Shown here piece by piece: positions 12,173 to 24,800 of a stretch of DNA of 64,000 bases (positions are counted from its first letter, which is position 1; each line of letters begins with the position of its first letter). The stretch lies in contig JALMLS010000173.1 of NCBI GenBank assembly GCA_038496445.1, positions 1-64,000 of the forward strand, read 5' to 3'. The position numbers were made by a program, and so were the translations under genes. The notes beneath the pieces were generated by a model. That model had not been told where the DNA came from. It worked only from the letters and a program-made list of their open reading frames with translations, and did no database searches. The DNA is from Trichosphaerium sp. ATCC 40318 (taxonomy: Eukaryota; Discosea; Flabellinia; Trichosidae).

Positions 12173-13503
12173 TAAAATAGTGACACGGTAAAAAAGGCAA
12201 ACATGTGCTTAATCGCAATAAACGCGTTGTTTCTACCGTTTCCAAGCATTCTCGTTCCCGTAATTGCGTTTAAACCTCATCAAAACTGATTAAGTGAGCA
12301 TTTTGTCAAAATGACTTAACGAATTCCGCCACTGGCTAATAAACATGAAAGAAACAGTGTTAAGTAGCCTACGGAAATGGCTTAAACCCGAAACCAAACT
12401 TTCAGCTGCAAAAAGATCTCTGTAGCAATGTAGGTAGACAAAAGGTGTTGTCGTTATTTTGTATCGTGGTAGTTACCTCACGTGAATATCAGCTGGATAA
12501 AGGCACCGTGCTTTCCTGAGGTTGAGGGCTTGTATTTGTTTCGTACGGTATACAGCGAAGATTGTACTTGTTGTGCTATCAAGAATTCAGTACTCATGTT
12601 TCAGTCGCTCGACTACTTCTCTACAAGGACTAGTATGTACCCTAGAGCTACTCCTGAAAACTGTGCAGCAGAAATCAAAAGAGTACTTTTTCATGCACGT
12701 GATACACAGAAATTTCAGTAGTAATTTTAAACAAATATGTAAATTGCACCATTGGTTTTTGTTTGTCACTTTTTATTTGTATCGTATCCTTTTCTCTGTC
12801 AAAGGTTTTCATCAACAATCTAGATGATGGCCACTCCTTGAATACTGGCCAGGTTGACGCACTACAACTCGAAAACAGCTACCGGTCTTAAAAGTAGACA
12901 TAGACTTAATAAACAAAACCTTCATTCATTCGTAGCCGGTTCAGTTATGTTATGGTGAAAGGAAAAGATGTTGGCTTCATTGTAATCCTCTAGACGCGTT
13001 TTTTTACATCCAAAACTACCCACATTGTTACACGTCAACTTCCTAATTAAGTAAATGTACATGACTCATTCGCTTAATATTACGAGTTGTTGCCAATCTA
13101 CCATGCAATTCGCGACAATAGAATGCGTACATTAACGCGGTATGTAGAGCATCATAATATATCATGCCACAAGTGAAAAAGTTGCTACTTTTCCAACTTG
13201 GTGCACCAAATTGCTACTTCGGTAGTAAACTTATGAGCTACCAGTACATCGCATTCTAGACTCGTATACACGTACAATAGTCTTATTTAGGTTTTGTTAC
13301 CACCAGCTAAGCCAGATTTTTTGAGACGGTTTGTGAACATAGGTAGCCTTTTGAAACTCTGCAAGCTATACTATTAGTGTATCCTTGTGGATTACTTAAT
13401 GTGAGTATAAGTACAAAAAGTCACGTGTGCTACAAATCGGGAGTGGCCTTTTAAAAAGTACAGATAAACCCATTGACCTTGACCCTCACGCGCAATAATC
13501 AAT

Positions 13504-13787
13504 ATGGAGAAGGAGGAAGCCGATGTATTACCTTTTGAATCGTTTCCGCGTGAAATACTTGTGTTAATCATCTATAACCTCGATGTGGAATATTTGGTAG
13601 CTCTTGGCGCTACTTCTAAGTCTTTTAGATCATTTACATCTGATAACTTTTTGTGGCAATGGTTTTACGCCCAACACTTCGTATCAGAACCTAAAGGTAC
13701 CGATTCAAGCGTTTAAATACAATTTACAAACAAACTTCAACAGGTGATAACATCAAGAGCGCTTTTATCTACGAATGGACACACAAG
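13504..13787 (+). CDS. F-box protein, 5' part (possibly truncated)
   Basis: Starts at ATG 13504. Residues about 13-55 form an F-box: FPREILVLIIYNLDVEYLVA then TSKSFRSFTSDNFLWQWFY. F-boxes bind SKP1 and recruit substrates to SCF ubiquitin ligases. Exon 1 ends at 13696 before GTACCG; exon 2 (13744-13787, DNIKSAFIYEWTHK) follows an intron ending AACAG. The next donor, GTACTAATC, is present, but no convincing third exon was found. The downstream 13.88-14.19 kb is an inverted relic of a GTPase gene, so the 3' end may have been lost to rearrangement. Alternatively the Ras-like exons from 14482 belong to the same gene. Confidence 0.55.
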
Positions 13788-13879
13788 GTACTAATCTAAC
13801 TGAACCCATTGCAAACTGTCAAAAAAAGCCGGCTCTAAGAGCGTAGCAAAGTTTGTTCAAATTCTACTCGAAATGTGTT

Positions 13880-14190
13880 AACAGCCTTGTTGTAGATGGT
13901 CATGCTCCAAGTTTACAGGTGACCAACTTTTAATGTCTCGCTACTAGACCATTTTAACATCTTCCCAGTTCGTACAATAATGAAGTAGCAAAACATTTTC
14001 CAAAGTTGGAAATGTCAAAGACATCCGAAAGAAAAATAACAGCATCTGACAATGAAGTACGTGTTTACACCTTTAAAGTTAACTTGAACACTACCTAATA
14101 CAAACACGTTTTTTAAGATCAAGTGTTGTTTCTGTGGAGGTGGAGGCGTAGGATGTGTATGTTTCAAGAGTTTTTTTTTTTTTGTCACGT
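13880..14190 (-). pseudogene. Relic of a small-GTPase N terminus, inverted copy of 36480-36770
   Basis: On the minus strand this reads KNVFVLGSVQ at about 14110-14080, the start of a Ras/Rab-type domain (beta-1 strand and GS of the P-loop), then loses the frame. The reverse complement of the whole stretch aligns with 36480-36770 over about 300 bp, including the CACGTG-bearing flank and a block meaning TCTTTGACAT. Both copies are degraded, with no NKxD or SAK region attached. Confidence 0.5.
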
Positions 14191-14385
14191 GATAAACCAC
14201 GTGTTTTGACAACCTCGATAATAGACCGCCATAATCACAAGATACATAACTGGTCGGTTCCTGGAGGAATATGATCCAATAATCGGTATGTGAGGGAAAC
14301 CCAAATATGTAGAACTTTGTCAAAAAAAAGTCGAAAATTCGGCACACTAATTATCCTATATTATGTCATAGGAACTATTTAGAAA

Positions 14386-14418
14386 GCCCCCCTTTCAAGA
14401 GAGGTTTGGGGGGGGCAG
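14386..14418. repeat. C-run/G-run inverted repeat
   Basis: CCCCCC followed 16 nt later by GGGGGGGG can pair as a GC hairpin. It is striking in such AT-rich DNA. It lies just upstream of the first recognised Ras exon, where the missing P-loop exon should be. Confidence 0.4.
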
Positions 14419-14481
14419 ATCCTAGCTGTAGTGACATGACTTGTTGTACATCTGATACGGCACTCTAACACTGTATTTAGA

Positions 14482-15045
14482 AGATGAAACGATACTGTAC
14501 ATCAAAAAGGGAAATTTTTATGCTGAATTTAATGTACTCGATACCGCCGGCCAAGAAGAGTGCGTTTACATATCAGACTTCCAATTTTCGTGTTACATTT
14601 TTTGAAGTTAACTTTTTTATATCGGTTAGGTATAGTGCCATGCGTGATCAATACATGCGCAGCCGAGAGATATTTGTTCTTGTTTACTCTTGTAGAAGTA
14701 GATCAAGCTTTGATGAACTTAATAGTTTCAGTAAACAGATCATGCGCGTTCAGGATGTCGATGTATTCCCAATGATACTAGTACTGCTCTTTGCTGCGAT
14801 ATTCGTGATGGTTTTGGTCAGTTTAGTCACTTTTGTTAGGTTGCGAATAAGTGTGATCTAGTAGATGAAATACAAGTACCCGATTCTGAAGGTATAGAAT
14901 GTGCAAAGTCATGGGGAGCACGTTTCATCTCTGTGAGTTGTAAAACAGGAAAAAATATTTACAAACTTTTTGAACTTATTATTGAACACTATCAACATAT
15001 GGTGTTACAGCAACCTGTAAGGTATTGTCCATTTTTAAAGTTATA
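14482..15045 (+). CDS. Ras-family GTPase, C-terminal two thirds (N-terminal exons not found)
   Basis: Three exons are readable. The first (14482-14559) ends in [11 protein letters not shown], the G3 switch II motif. After an intron GTGCGT...GGTTAG comes [11 protein letters not shown], then [20 protein letters not shown] and VFPMIL. A further intron (GTACTG...TGTTAG) leads to [10 protein letters not shown] (G4 NKxD), [20 protein letters not shown] (G5 SCKTG region) and a C terminus near YCPFLKL. This order and spacing is characteristic of Ras rather than Rab. The P-loop exon and switch I could not be found upstream, where a G8 run and an inverted GTPase relic lie. No CAAX box is evident at the apparent stop. 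It may be truncated, or its first exons may be unrecognised. Confidence 0.6.
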
Positions 15046-15915
15046 ACGTTTCAAGTGTTTATCAATTCTCCTATTAATAACATTATTTAATGGTTCCTCA
15101 CAACACGTGCTACTCATGTCTAACCTTAAAAATAGTACTACAAAAAATAAATCCAAGATATCCAAATTTTTCTCTAAGATGCTTGGCAAGAAATGATGTA
15201 ACTTGTATAAACTAAGCACTTGATTAATGGCACTCAATATAATTACACAACACCATGATTAATCACCGTTACACAAAATCTTTAACATACGAGGACAATT
15301 TCATTCTTAATGGAAGAACATTAGCTTGCCGAGGCAATAATTTGTGGCGACAAACAAAGCATAGGTCTTAACAATTAATAAAAAAGTAAGGTTAGTAGCG
15401 CATCACCAATATCATGTTTGAGCTTGAGTTCTAAGCGGAGAAAGGCGATTGCTTTGGCAACTCGAACACTATCCAAAGTTCTTCAACACGAATTAAAACA
15501 CGTGATTTTTAAATTGAAAAAAAAAGTGGTTTAGGTCCACCCAGACCAACCTTGTCAAACTGACTCTAAGTGCACATTATAAGCAAAATAGAGATGTTTT
15601 AATGTGGAGGTAAAGACTACTCATTAAAGGAAAAATCTTGGAATTTTGTTCATGAAACACGTGGTATGTAAACATACTTATGGATGATCCCTTTCTTTCC
15701 GAAAACTCTTATGTGCCCGTAGGCTGTAGCCGTAAATCAGTTTGCTACAGTGGTTTTAACAGCACCTTGTTGAGTAGTTGCCAACTATGTTATAAAGTTA
15801 GAGTTAGTCTAGTTCGATAAAAAAAACAGAAGAGTAAGTTGCTAAGGCATGAACTTTAAGCAAACCTATATATATACACCTACTCACTACGCTAAGCACA
15901 TATTAAAGAAAGAGT
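15046..15915. other. Intergenic stretch, no supported gene
   Basis: Between the Ras-like fragment and the F-box/LRR gene. An 81-codon minus frame at 14992-15237 overlaps the Ras 3' end and resembles nothing. TATATATA near 15870 could act as a core promoter for the gene starting at 15916. Confidence 0.35.
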
Positions 15916-17333
15916 ATGTTACATAAATCTACGAATATACCTGAAGAGTACGTTTCCAATGAATATTGTTGTGATGTCTTTTTTCTAGTCCTTTCTCACT
16001 CAAACTTGTCTCTGATTACATACTCACAGGCCATTCGAATTACTTTGGCTACCTACAGAAATTATCTTTTGTATCCTGGCGTTTTTAGGCAAGAAATGCC
16101 GTATATCTGCTACATTCGCTTGTAAACTGTTTTCTACAATCATTTTGGAGCATTTAGGGTATTTAACAGTGAGTGTCAAGTCAACAGAAAATCTACACAA
16201 ACTGTACAGAAGTCCTCTTTTAACAAATACGACAGTAATTATTCACAACATTGTTATGACTGATGATGACTTTAAAAGTATTTCTGGTGTTCACCACCTA
16301 GAAATTAACAATTGGGGGATTTCATTAACAGATACTATGTTAGGACACATAGCAGGTGTACGTCATCTGAAAGTTGCGATGAAATTCTCTGGATCCAAGT
16401 TGACAAGTCTTGGGTTTAAGTCACTTCATGGTATTCATACACTACTCATGCCACAAATGTATTTAGAAGATGAATGGCTTCAAGAACTTAATAGTATCCA
16501 TACACTTGATATTTCAAACACAGATATAACAGACAAAGGACTTGCGGCACTGTATGGTTCACACTATTAATTTAAATTGTTGCAGCGAAATTAGCGACAA
16601 AGGTGTCATTGCCATTTCAGGTGGTGTACACAAAATACAGCTTAGTGAATGTAGTATTACAGATCAAAGTGTAAGATATCTAACAAACGCTACTGCATTG
16701 TCATTTTGTGACTGTAAGGGCATTACAGATGAAGGAGTAAAGTATTTGTTAACACAAAATCAAACAACAAAGAAAATCAACAAAATTAACCTTGAACGCT
16801 GTACTCAAATATCAAACAATGTGTTGAAACTTCTTGCTGGTATACCTTGTATAGAGATAGGTGGTTGTGATCAACTAACTGATGAAACTCTGGCATGTTT
16901 GGTAGGTGTAAATCATATTGATTTGAATGATTGTAACGCTTTAACAAATGATGGGATAAAACAATTGGCAGGTGTGAAAGTGATAAATATTTCTTGGCTT
17001 CATTGTGTTGATGATAGCACTTTACAGGCTCTTGCTGGAGTGCATACAATATTTATTGATGATACACATGTGACAGATGAAGGTTTAAGCTACTTAATTG
17101 GAGCTAAAGTCATAAGTCTTTACAAATGTAAGCACATAACTGACAAAGGAGTGAATAGTCTCATTGGTGTTAAGAAAATAGATCTTCATGGCTGCAAACA
17201 AATCACAGATAATGGAGTTGTTAATTTAACAAGCATTGATGAAATTGATTGCCTTAGTACTCAAATAACATGCCAAATGACTGATCAACTAGGATGCAAA
17301 ACAGACGTTGAAACTTTTTGGCCTGATTTTTGA
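15916..17333 (+). CDS. F-box/LRR protein, two exons, with a 2-nt frame break or tiny intron near 16552
   Basis: Exon 1 (ATG 15916, STNIPEE) splices across GTACGTTTCC...ACTCACAG to exon 2, giving an F-box: PFELLWLPTEIIFCILAFLG then RISATFACKLFSTIILEHLG. From about 16240 there are around 13 cysteine-containing LRRs of 20-25 residues built on the pattern GVxxIxLxxCxxITDxGL, for example NLNCCSEISDKG, DLNDCNALTNDGIKQLAGVK, HVTDEGLSYLIGAK and HGCKQITDNGVVNL. These are typical SCF substrate receptors. Stop TGA is at 17331-17333. The LRR frame breaks at about 16556: KGLAALYG continues in phase +2 as VHTINLNCC, as if two bases were lost from GGTGTTCAC. A GT-AG pair at 16552-16585 (34 nt) could restore the frame but would delete most of one repeat. 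Confidence 0.75.
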
Positions 17334-17815
17334 TTGCTTAAGCATTTTCTCTACATAAATACATTAAACGTCGTTCTGTTTATTTTCAAATACTCAATTC
17401 AATGAATTTGGTTGTTGAATTAGCTTGCTACTCAGATGTTATGGACAAATGTGATAGAACAAACATGAGTGTACTTACGTACACGACGGCAAGGCAATGT
17501 GTGCCACTCATGAACGAGTAGGTTCTGTAAACTGACGGACCCATTCCGCACATCAAAAAATCTAACTATCAAGGTAGAAATGAAATTGTTCTCGCCCGCT
17601 TAAACAAGAAGTAAACAGGAACGTTATCGTGGTACCATAACGGAGGTTAACAAATAATATTACCATAGCTTATCGATAAAGAATGCAGTAACAAAATAAG
17701 TTATAGCATAATAGCTATCCGATCCGTACGTCTTATTCAGAAAAATGCCAACTTTTTCTAATTCAGATAATCCAAGAACGTCATCGTATTATTTGGTTTC
17801 TATTGCTGTAAAACA
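17334..17815. other. Intergenic stretch with one 39-codon frame
   Basis: A short plus frame at 17401-17520 (MNLVVELACYSDVMDK, ending QCVPLMNE before GTAGG) could be an upstream exon of the serpin/ZZ gene, but no acceptor that joins it in frame was found. Otherwise nothing is seen. Confidence 0.3.
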
Positions 17816-19573
<1,758 letters not shown>

Positions 19574-19879
19574 ACATTACATCTTTCTCTTACGCCAAAA
19601 GGAGAAGCGGCAAGTTGGTATTAAAACAAGAGCTTATAAATCTGACTTAAGAAAGACATATTGAGCTTAAACTGTATCCTACAGATGCTGTTATTTCTGC
19701 TCTTCTTCTTTTCACTGGATCTGGAGAACATAGCATACGTGCGAGTTGTATTGCTATTCTCAATGGATTTATGTTCAACTATACAGTCAAAGAGAATGGT
19801 ACTAAGGGGCTTTCATACTAATCATAGTCAGAACGTGATATTTTAGTTTACAACACCAGCGATTAGTACAGCTTTTTAT
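19574..19879. repeat. Left-most fragment of the palindrome repeat family
   Basis: About 19660-19840 matches, in reverse complement, about 34650-34800 (shared words include TTTTCACTGGATCTGGAGAA and GAATGGTACTAAGGGGCTTT) and in direct orientation 21670-21770. It carries no gene of its own. Confidence 0.6.
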
Positions 19880-20205
19880 ATGGTGTGCCTGTAGTATTAG
19901 GTAGGAGAGCACTGTATCGCTCAGAACCTAGGATATTTTTTTAGATTGTCTAAAATTAATACAGTACAGGCACTGTTTGTGTCCCTGTGGAATAGCATTA
20001 GTGTCATGTAACAAAAAAGGGACTTACCAGATGTCCTGGTGTAGTTGTTTTCCTTTGTCTGTTACAAGAGTTTCCCTTAAACAAGGTTAGTGTGAATATT
20101 AATGTATTATAAAACCGTACCCACAGCTGAACACCCAAGAAATACTGCTTTGTATCTTGTAGGCTTTTCCGCCAGTGGCTTTTCTACAATGTAGTATGAG
20201 CTCAT
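19880..20205 (-). pseudogene. Rab-like GTPase copy A, internally deleted
   Basis: Starts at ATG 20205 (MSSYYIVEKPLAEKP) and reads RYKAVFLGCSAVG up to the same GTACGG donor as the intact copies. The exon with GKTSVHK is missing: the sequence jumps to the strand that should carry KTLVTDEGKQ, and then to a G3/YYR-like block near 19890-19950. The G4 and G5 regions are absent. It derives from the same gene as the intact copy at 35148-36196 and is on the opposite strand. Confidence 0.65.
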
Positions 20206-20785
20206 TGTATTTTCTGGAGTTGTTATTGAATTACCATTGCAATATCCTCTTTGGCTACAAGGTTTGTAAACCTTAAATATTGAATGGTATGACATGGATG
20301 GAGCCGCTTGAAACAGTACATGAAGACAAATAAAACGTTTCTACACTGATTCTTACTAGGTGGTTATTTACAAGCTAAGATAAGTATTGTCCGTATCGTA
20401 CAAATATCAAAGCTCTTGCGAGAACTAACTACAACGTACACTCAGAGCAAGATACTTTGGAAGCGCTTGTAATCAATTTAATTTCTTTGAGGTTTTTATG
20501 TTATCTCACATTATCTCATGTGAAATATTCCTCTTTATGCCTGAATGTGCCGTGGTGCTAGTAAGCTACCGTGTAAAAAGCATTATCAATTCGTTTTAGA
20601 ACTGCATAAGCTAATGTACCAAATAAAATAATGGTGGCTAAGAACACGTGGTGTCGCAATAATATTGTATGTGTTGTCCACGTGGATTTGTTTTTTTCAG
20701 AACTGATAAGATCTGCGTGTAGTTTTGACAGATCTCGCAAGAACTAACAAGATCCTGCAAGAACTAACAGAAGTTGCAAGATCTG
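20206..20785. repeat. Composite repeat block with partial TM-frame copy
   Basis: The stretch from 20206 to 20420 mirrors 34900-35100. From 20420 to 20785 it repeats the palindrome-centre sequence, including a truncated copy (20558-20740, minus) of the hydrophobic frame found intact at 27589-27846 and 28548-28775. It ends in several copies of a word close to AGATCTTGCAAGAACTAAC. No intact gene. Confidence 0.55.
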
Positions 20786-21510
20786 TCAGATGACTAAACA
20801 CGAAACCAAAATCACAAACAGCAAAAAGTTGCAAACTTGAACAATATGGACAATGTGGTTACAAATAAAGAAAACCGAAACAGTTGAAGGGTGCTCAAAA
20901 AAAGTGAGCCTTGATAAATTTACAAGTCCTTTATGTTTTTGCAGGCTTTTTGGAGGTTTGCTGCTCAAAATCTTTGCCATGTGTACAAGTAAACTAAGTT
21001 GTTTCAGAAAATCAAGTTGTAAAAAAAGTAATTAAAATTTCAAGGTACCCCTCTCCTGTTGAAGCTGATACTTCTATGAACGCGCTAACCTTTGGGTTGT
21101 TAAACTTGGTTTGACCATCCTCTGAAGTGATTGTTCTATGATCTACTCTATCAATCTTATTTGCACATACAATGGTGTGACAATTGTAGTATATAGGTAG
21201 GAGAGCACTGTATCGCTCAGAACCTAGGATATTTTGTTAGATTTAGTAATTTGAGAGTTTGCTATAGACATATGATTGGCGTACATTCATCAAATGTGTT
21301 TCTTGTTATGCGTATGCCAAGCTACAAATGAGTTGAGATGTTTGAACAAGTGACTTGATTTTATGTACGCTAGTTTTCCTTAAAACAAGGTTAGTGAATA
21401 TAAATGTATTATAAAACCGTACCTACAGCTGAACACCCAAGAAATACTGCTTTGTATCTTGTAGGCTTTTCCGCCTGTGGCTTTTCTACAATGTAGCAGT
21501 ATGAGCTCAT
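20786..21510 (-). pseudogene. Rab-like GTPase copy B, internally deleted
   Basis: Start ATG 21510 (MSSYCYIVEKPQAEKP), then AVFLGCSAVG and the KTSVHK exon. The sequence then skips from the switch I region (about 21255) directly to SERYSALLP (21210) and again to TIVCANKIDRVDHRTITSED (about 21165). The DTxG motif and most of the strand-3/helix-2 region are therefore missing. The C-terminal exon, HMAKILSSKPPKSLQKHKG, is nearly identical to copy E but runs on into a hydrophobic tail (20786-20880). It is a deletion derivative in mirror position to the intact copy E. Confidence 0.65.
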
Positions 21511-21850
21511 TGTATTTCCTGGAGTTGTTATTGAATTTACACGACCTTTTTATGGTTAGATTTTGCCTCAAGTTAGAGACATACCCACATTTGATTACTA
21601 AACTGACAGGATCTTGTCAGTTTTGTTAGTTCTGTTAATCACAGGGAAAAAAGGAACCACACCTCTACATAGCATACGTGCGAGTTGTATTGCTATTCTC
21701 AATGGATTTATGTTCAACTATACAGTCGAAGAGAATGGTACTAAGGGGCTTTCATACCAGTCCTTGTCAAGAGCTGAACGGACTAGTCAACATTTGTGAA
21801 ACAATTTTACAAAAAAAAAACACCATAAACTATGCCAAAAAGGTTTTTAT

Positions 21851-24800
21851 CTAGTTTCCAGGATTTAAAAAAGACACCAATTCTTGTACAATACTGTGTA
21901 CAGTTACTAGAAGATACTTATCAGCACTTTCAAGAGAGTCATACAAACTATCGTAGACAAGATTGATGTCTGATAGCATGTACTGGTACTTTGCTTGTGT
22001 TATGACATAAATTATAGCAGGCCATACTTTATCAGCTCCACCACATAAACGGTAATAGTCGTACAGTTTTGGCTCTTTGTCTTTTGTTTTTTGGGAAAAA
22101 ATTGAGAATGTGCTTCTTTTTTTCTTTTCCGTATTAGGTTGAGAAGCTGCTTTTTTTTTTTTTTCGGTAATACTTATGCAAATGCCGATACGTCGACTCA
22201 TCTCTCTTAAGTGACAAAATTTTTGGTAAGGAGATTTCGCTTCTGATATTCGTTTTATTGCATCAACAGCATCTTTCCACTGTGTAGAACCTTGGAGCGC
22301 CTATTTCGTAAAATATTAAGTACAAAAGAATATTTTGGAACACGTGCTTCTGGCAAGGGGTCGTTTGTGTGTTCAAGCATAGCCTTGGTCAACTCCTTAT
22401 CTGCTTTTTCGTACTAAATAAATAGAAAATTAGGCTTGAAGGTACATGGTGGAAAGTATCTTAAGTACATGTCTTTTGTATGTGCCATACACTAGAGAAG
22501 AGATATCTTGTTCCTCAAATAGTTTGGCATGTACCCAAGCCATAATCGTATTTTTAACCTCATATGGGAGCTTAAATTTTGGTGTAAAATTGCGAACTAT
22601 CGTAGCGAGTACTTCCTTCAATGCACTTGCAAGTTTTTCGACATCTGACGTGCTGTGCTTTTGACCAAACGTAATACCAAATTGTTTAATAGAATTCTCA
22701 TGTTGTCTACTCTACAATTTAGACTTATAAGGGTACCACAACGTACTCTAGTTGTTCATATAACGCAGTAGTACTAAATACCGGACTATTCTTGTAAACC
22801 TTGAATATATCAGAAATAATCACGTTTCTAAAGTCACGTACTTGATGGTTTTCTGGTTTTATTTTATCTACCATCCACCCAGTTATGCCACCTTTGCATA
22901 TAGGACACTTATCTTGTAGCTTATAAGCACAATAGGTACATAAATGGTTGCAACGATGAATTGTGTCTTTACACACAAAACATATTGGTGTCTTAACAAA
23001 TCATGTGAGTGTTAAAGCGTGAATTTTGTTACATACCGTGCTTTCTGTTGGGTCAACTTTCTCTCTTATTTCTGCAGTATTAAAGTTATATTGAGTACAT
23101 GCCCCCTCTATTTTTACTCTATGTCTTGTCAAGAACTCTCTCTTCCATACATATTCACATAGCGCAGTTTCAGTTAAGTCCAAAGACAATCGTTGCGCCT
23201 GCATTATTAGGTTAGATTACAATAGTTAAAAAAAAAAAACAGTTAAGTATTCTTACGTTAACAACACTCTCAATGTCTAAGACGCAAACATTAAGGCAAT
23301 TACATATGTACGCAATATTCCCTTCAAGGTTGCCCAGAGCCTTATTAGTCAAATCAGTGAACTCTGACTTGTTTGTGATATCTTTTAAGTTCTTTATCAG
23401 CATTTCAAATAGTCTCTGTTTGGTTTCTACATCGTGTTAGTCTAAACAAACGTAAAAGCACTACAAAGCATACCTTGTTCATCCTTTCCAGACGGCATTT
23501 TAGAAGTCCATATGTTTGGAAGAGCAATTGCTCCCGCTCCAACAGCCAGAACAGCCACACCGCCAGTAGTCACTGTAAGTACAGATAGCATCGTGGCAGC
23601 TGCAGGGTTCAATAAGTAGTATTCAACAACATTTTTGTACCAACTATTGCTACACTTGCCGCACCAGCAACGCCAAGTGAAGCTGTAGCAACATTTGAAC
23701 TTGTAGGTGCTTGGAAAAATGAGAGTAAGAAATTAAACGGACGAATGGTATATACCTAATCGTTGAGCATTCCACTATCAATTTATAAGTACACTTTGGT
23801 AAAAAATAGTAATAAATAACACGAACCTGAGTACTCAATTCAAGAGTTTGGGATGAGCTAAAGAAAACCATGACAACAAATTTAAATAAAAGGTGCGAAA
23901 GCAAGGCAAAACCCACTGAAGGTACTTTTTCTTCCTTTTTTTTTTTTTTTTTTTTTCATTCGCTGCACATATGATTTGAACGTACCAAACTGAACTACTT
24001 TTATTCTTAAAAACTTCTTTGGTGATTGTTTGTAAGCTTTCTACTTGACTTTGTATCCACCTTTTGAATTAAATTAATTGTTAAATACACGTGATCAAAT
24101 AATACAAAACACTCACACATCTAGTTTTTTTCGCTCCTCATGGACAAAGGTAATCAGAGTATCATGTGAATATCTATCAAAATATATCTTTAATTGTTCA
24201 TAAACCTTCGACTCGTAATCAGTGAAGTGCCTATTTCTTTGGAACCAGCTTGAACTTGGTAATTCAAAAGGAACTGTTGGTGTCATTTCCTAAAGACAAA
24301 AACCAATATAAGCGCGTCATAAGAGAACAGTTTTTGATGAAAAAAAAACGATACACATACCTCTAATTTAGTAGAACCACACAGTACGTTTTTAAATTTG
24401 TCTACTACTTTTGAGAAACGCGCCTTGAAATTTTTCTTAACTTCTTCTACTTTTAGTCTTGCTTCCGTTTCAAATCTTCGAATCTCAATATGTATTTTTT
24501 TAACTTTTCGTTCAACATCTTTGTAATCAATCTTGGACAGAGTAGTGTTTGGCTTATCAATCGATTTTGTAACGTGTGCCAATATTATCTTGGACAAGAA
24601 TAAATGCTGCACACTAAATAGAGGATCAACAGTCACAAATGTATTCTATCCATGTTTCTGTACCGAATCAATTGACGCATATTACTCAACATTGTTGATA
24701 CTGTTGTGTTTGACACTGCTTGCAAACTTTCACCGAGAGCTCTTTTGAACTCAGTGAAACCCGGACTCTTTTCGCCATAACTACATTGCTTTATGTTGAA

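Larger units (their letters stand above)
7962..13503. other. Long gene-poor region
   Basis: 5.5 kb of AT-rich sequence with many T and A homopolymer runs and several TCACGTGAT-type palindromes (near 9800, 10496, 10710, 11730, 12479, 13422). Frames at 9799-9993 and 10009-10206 (minus) and at 12482-12827 (plus) look random: lysine/phenylalanine-rich homopolymer translations without conserved motifs. No tRNA or rRNA was recognised. It could contain an unrecognised noncoding RNA or regulatory DNA. Confidence 0.4.

Noticed and set aside
24283-24636. Possible separate coiled-coil gene in the left arm
   Set aside because: It is an internal exon of the GTPase-RING-VPS9 gene, with splice sites conserved in the right arm.
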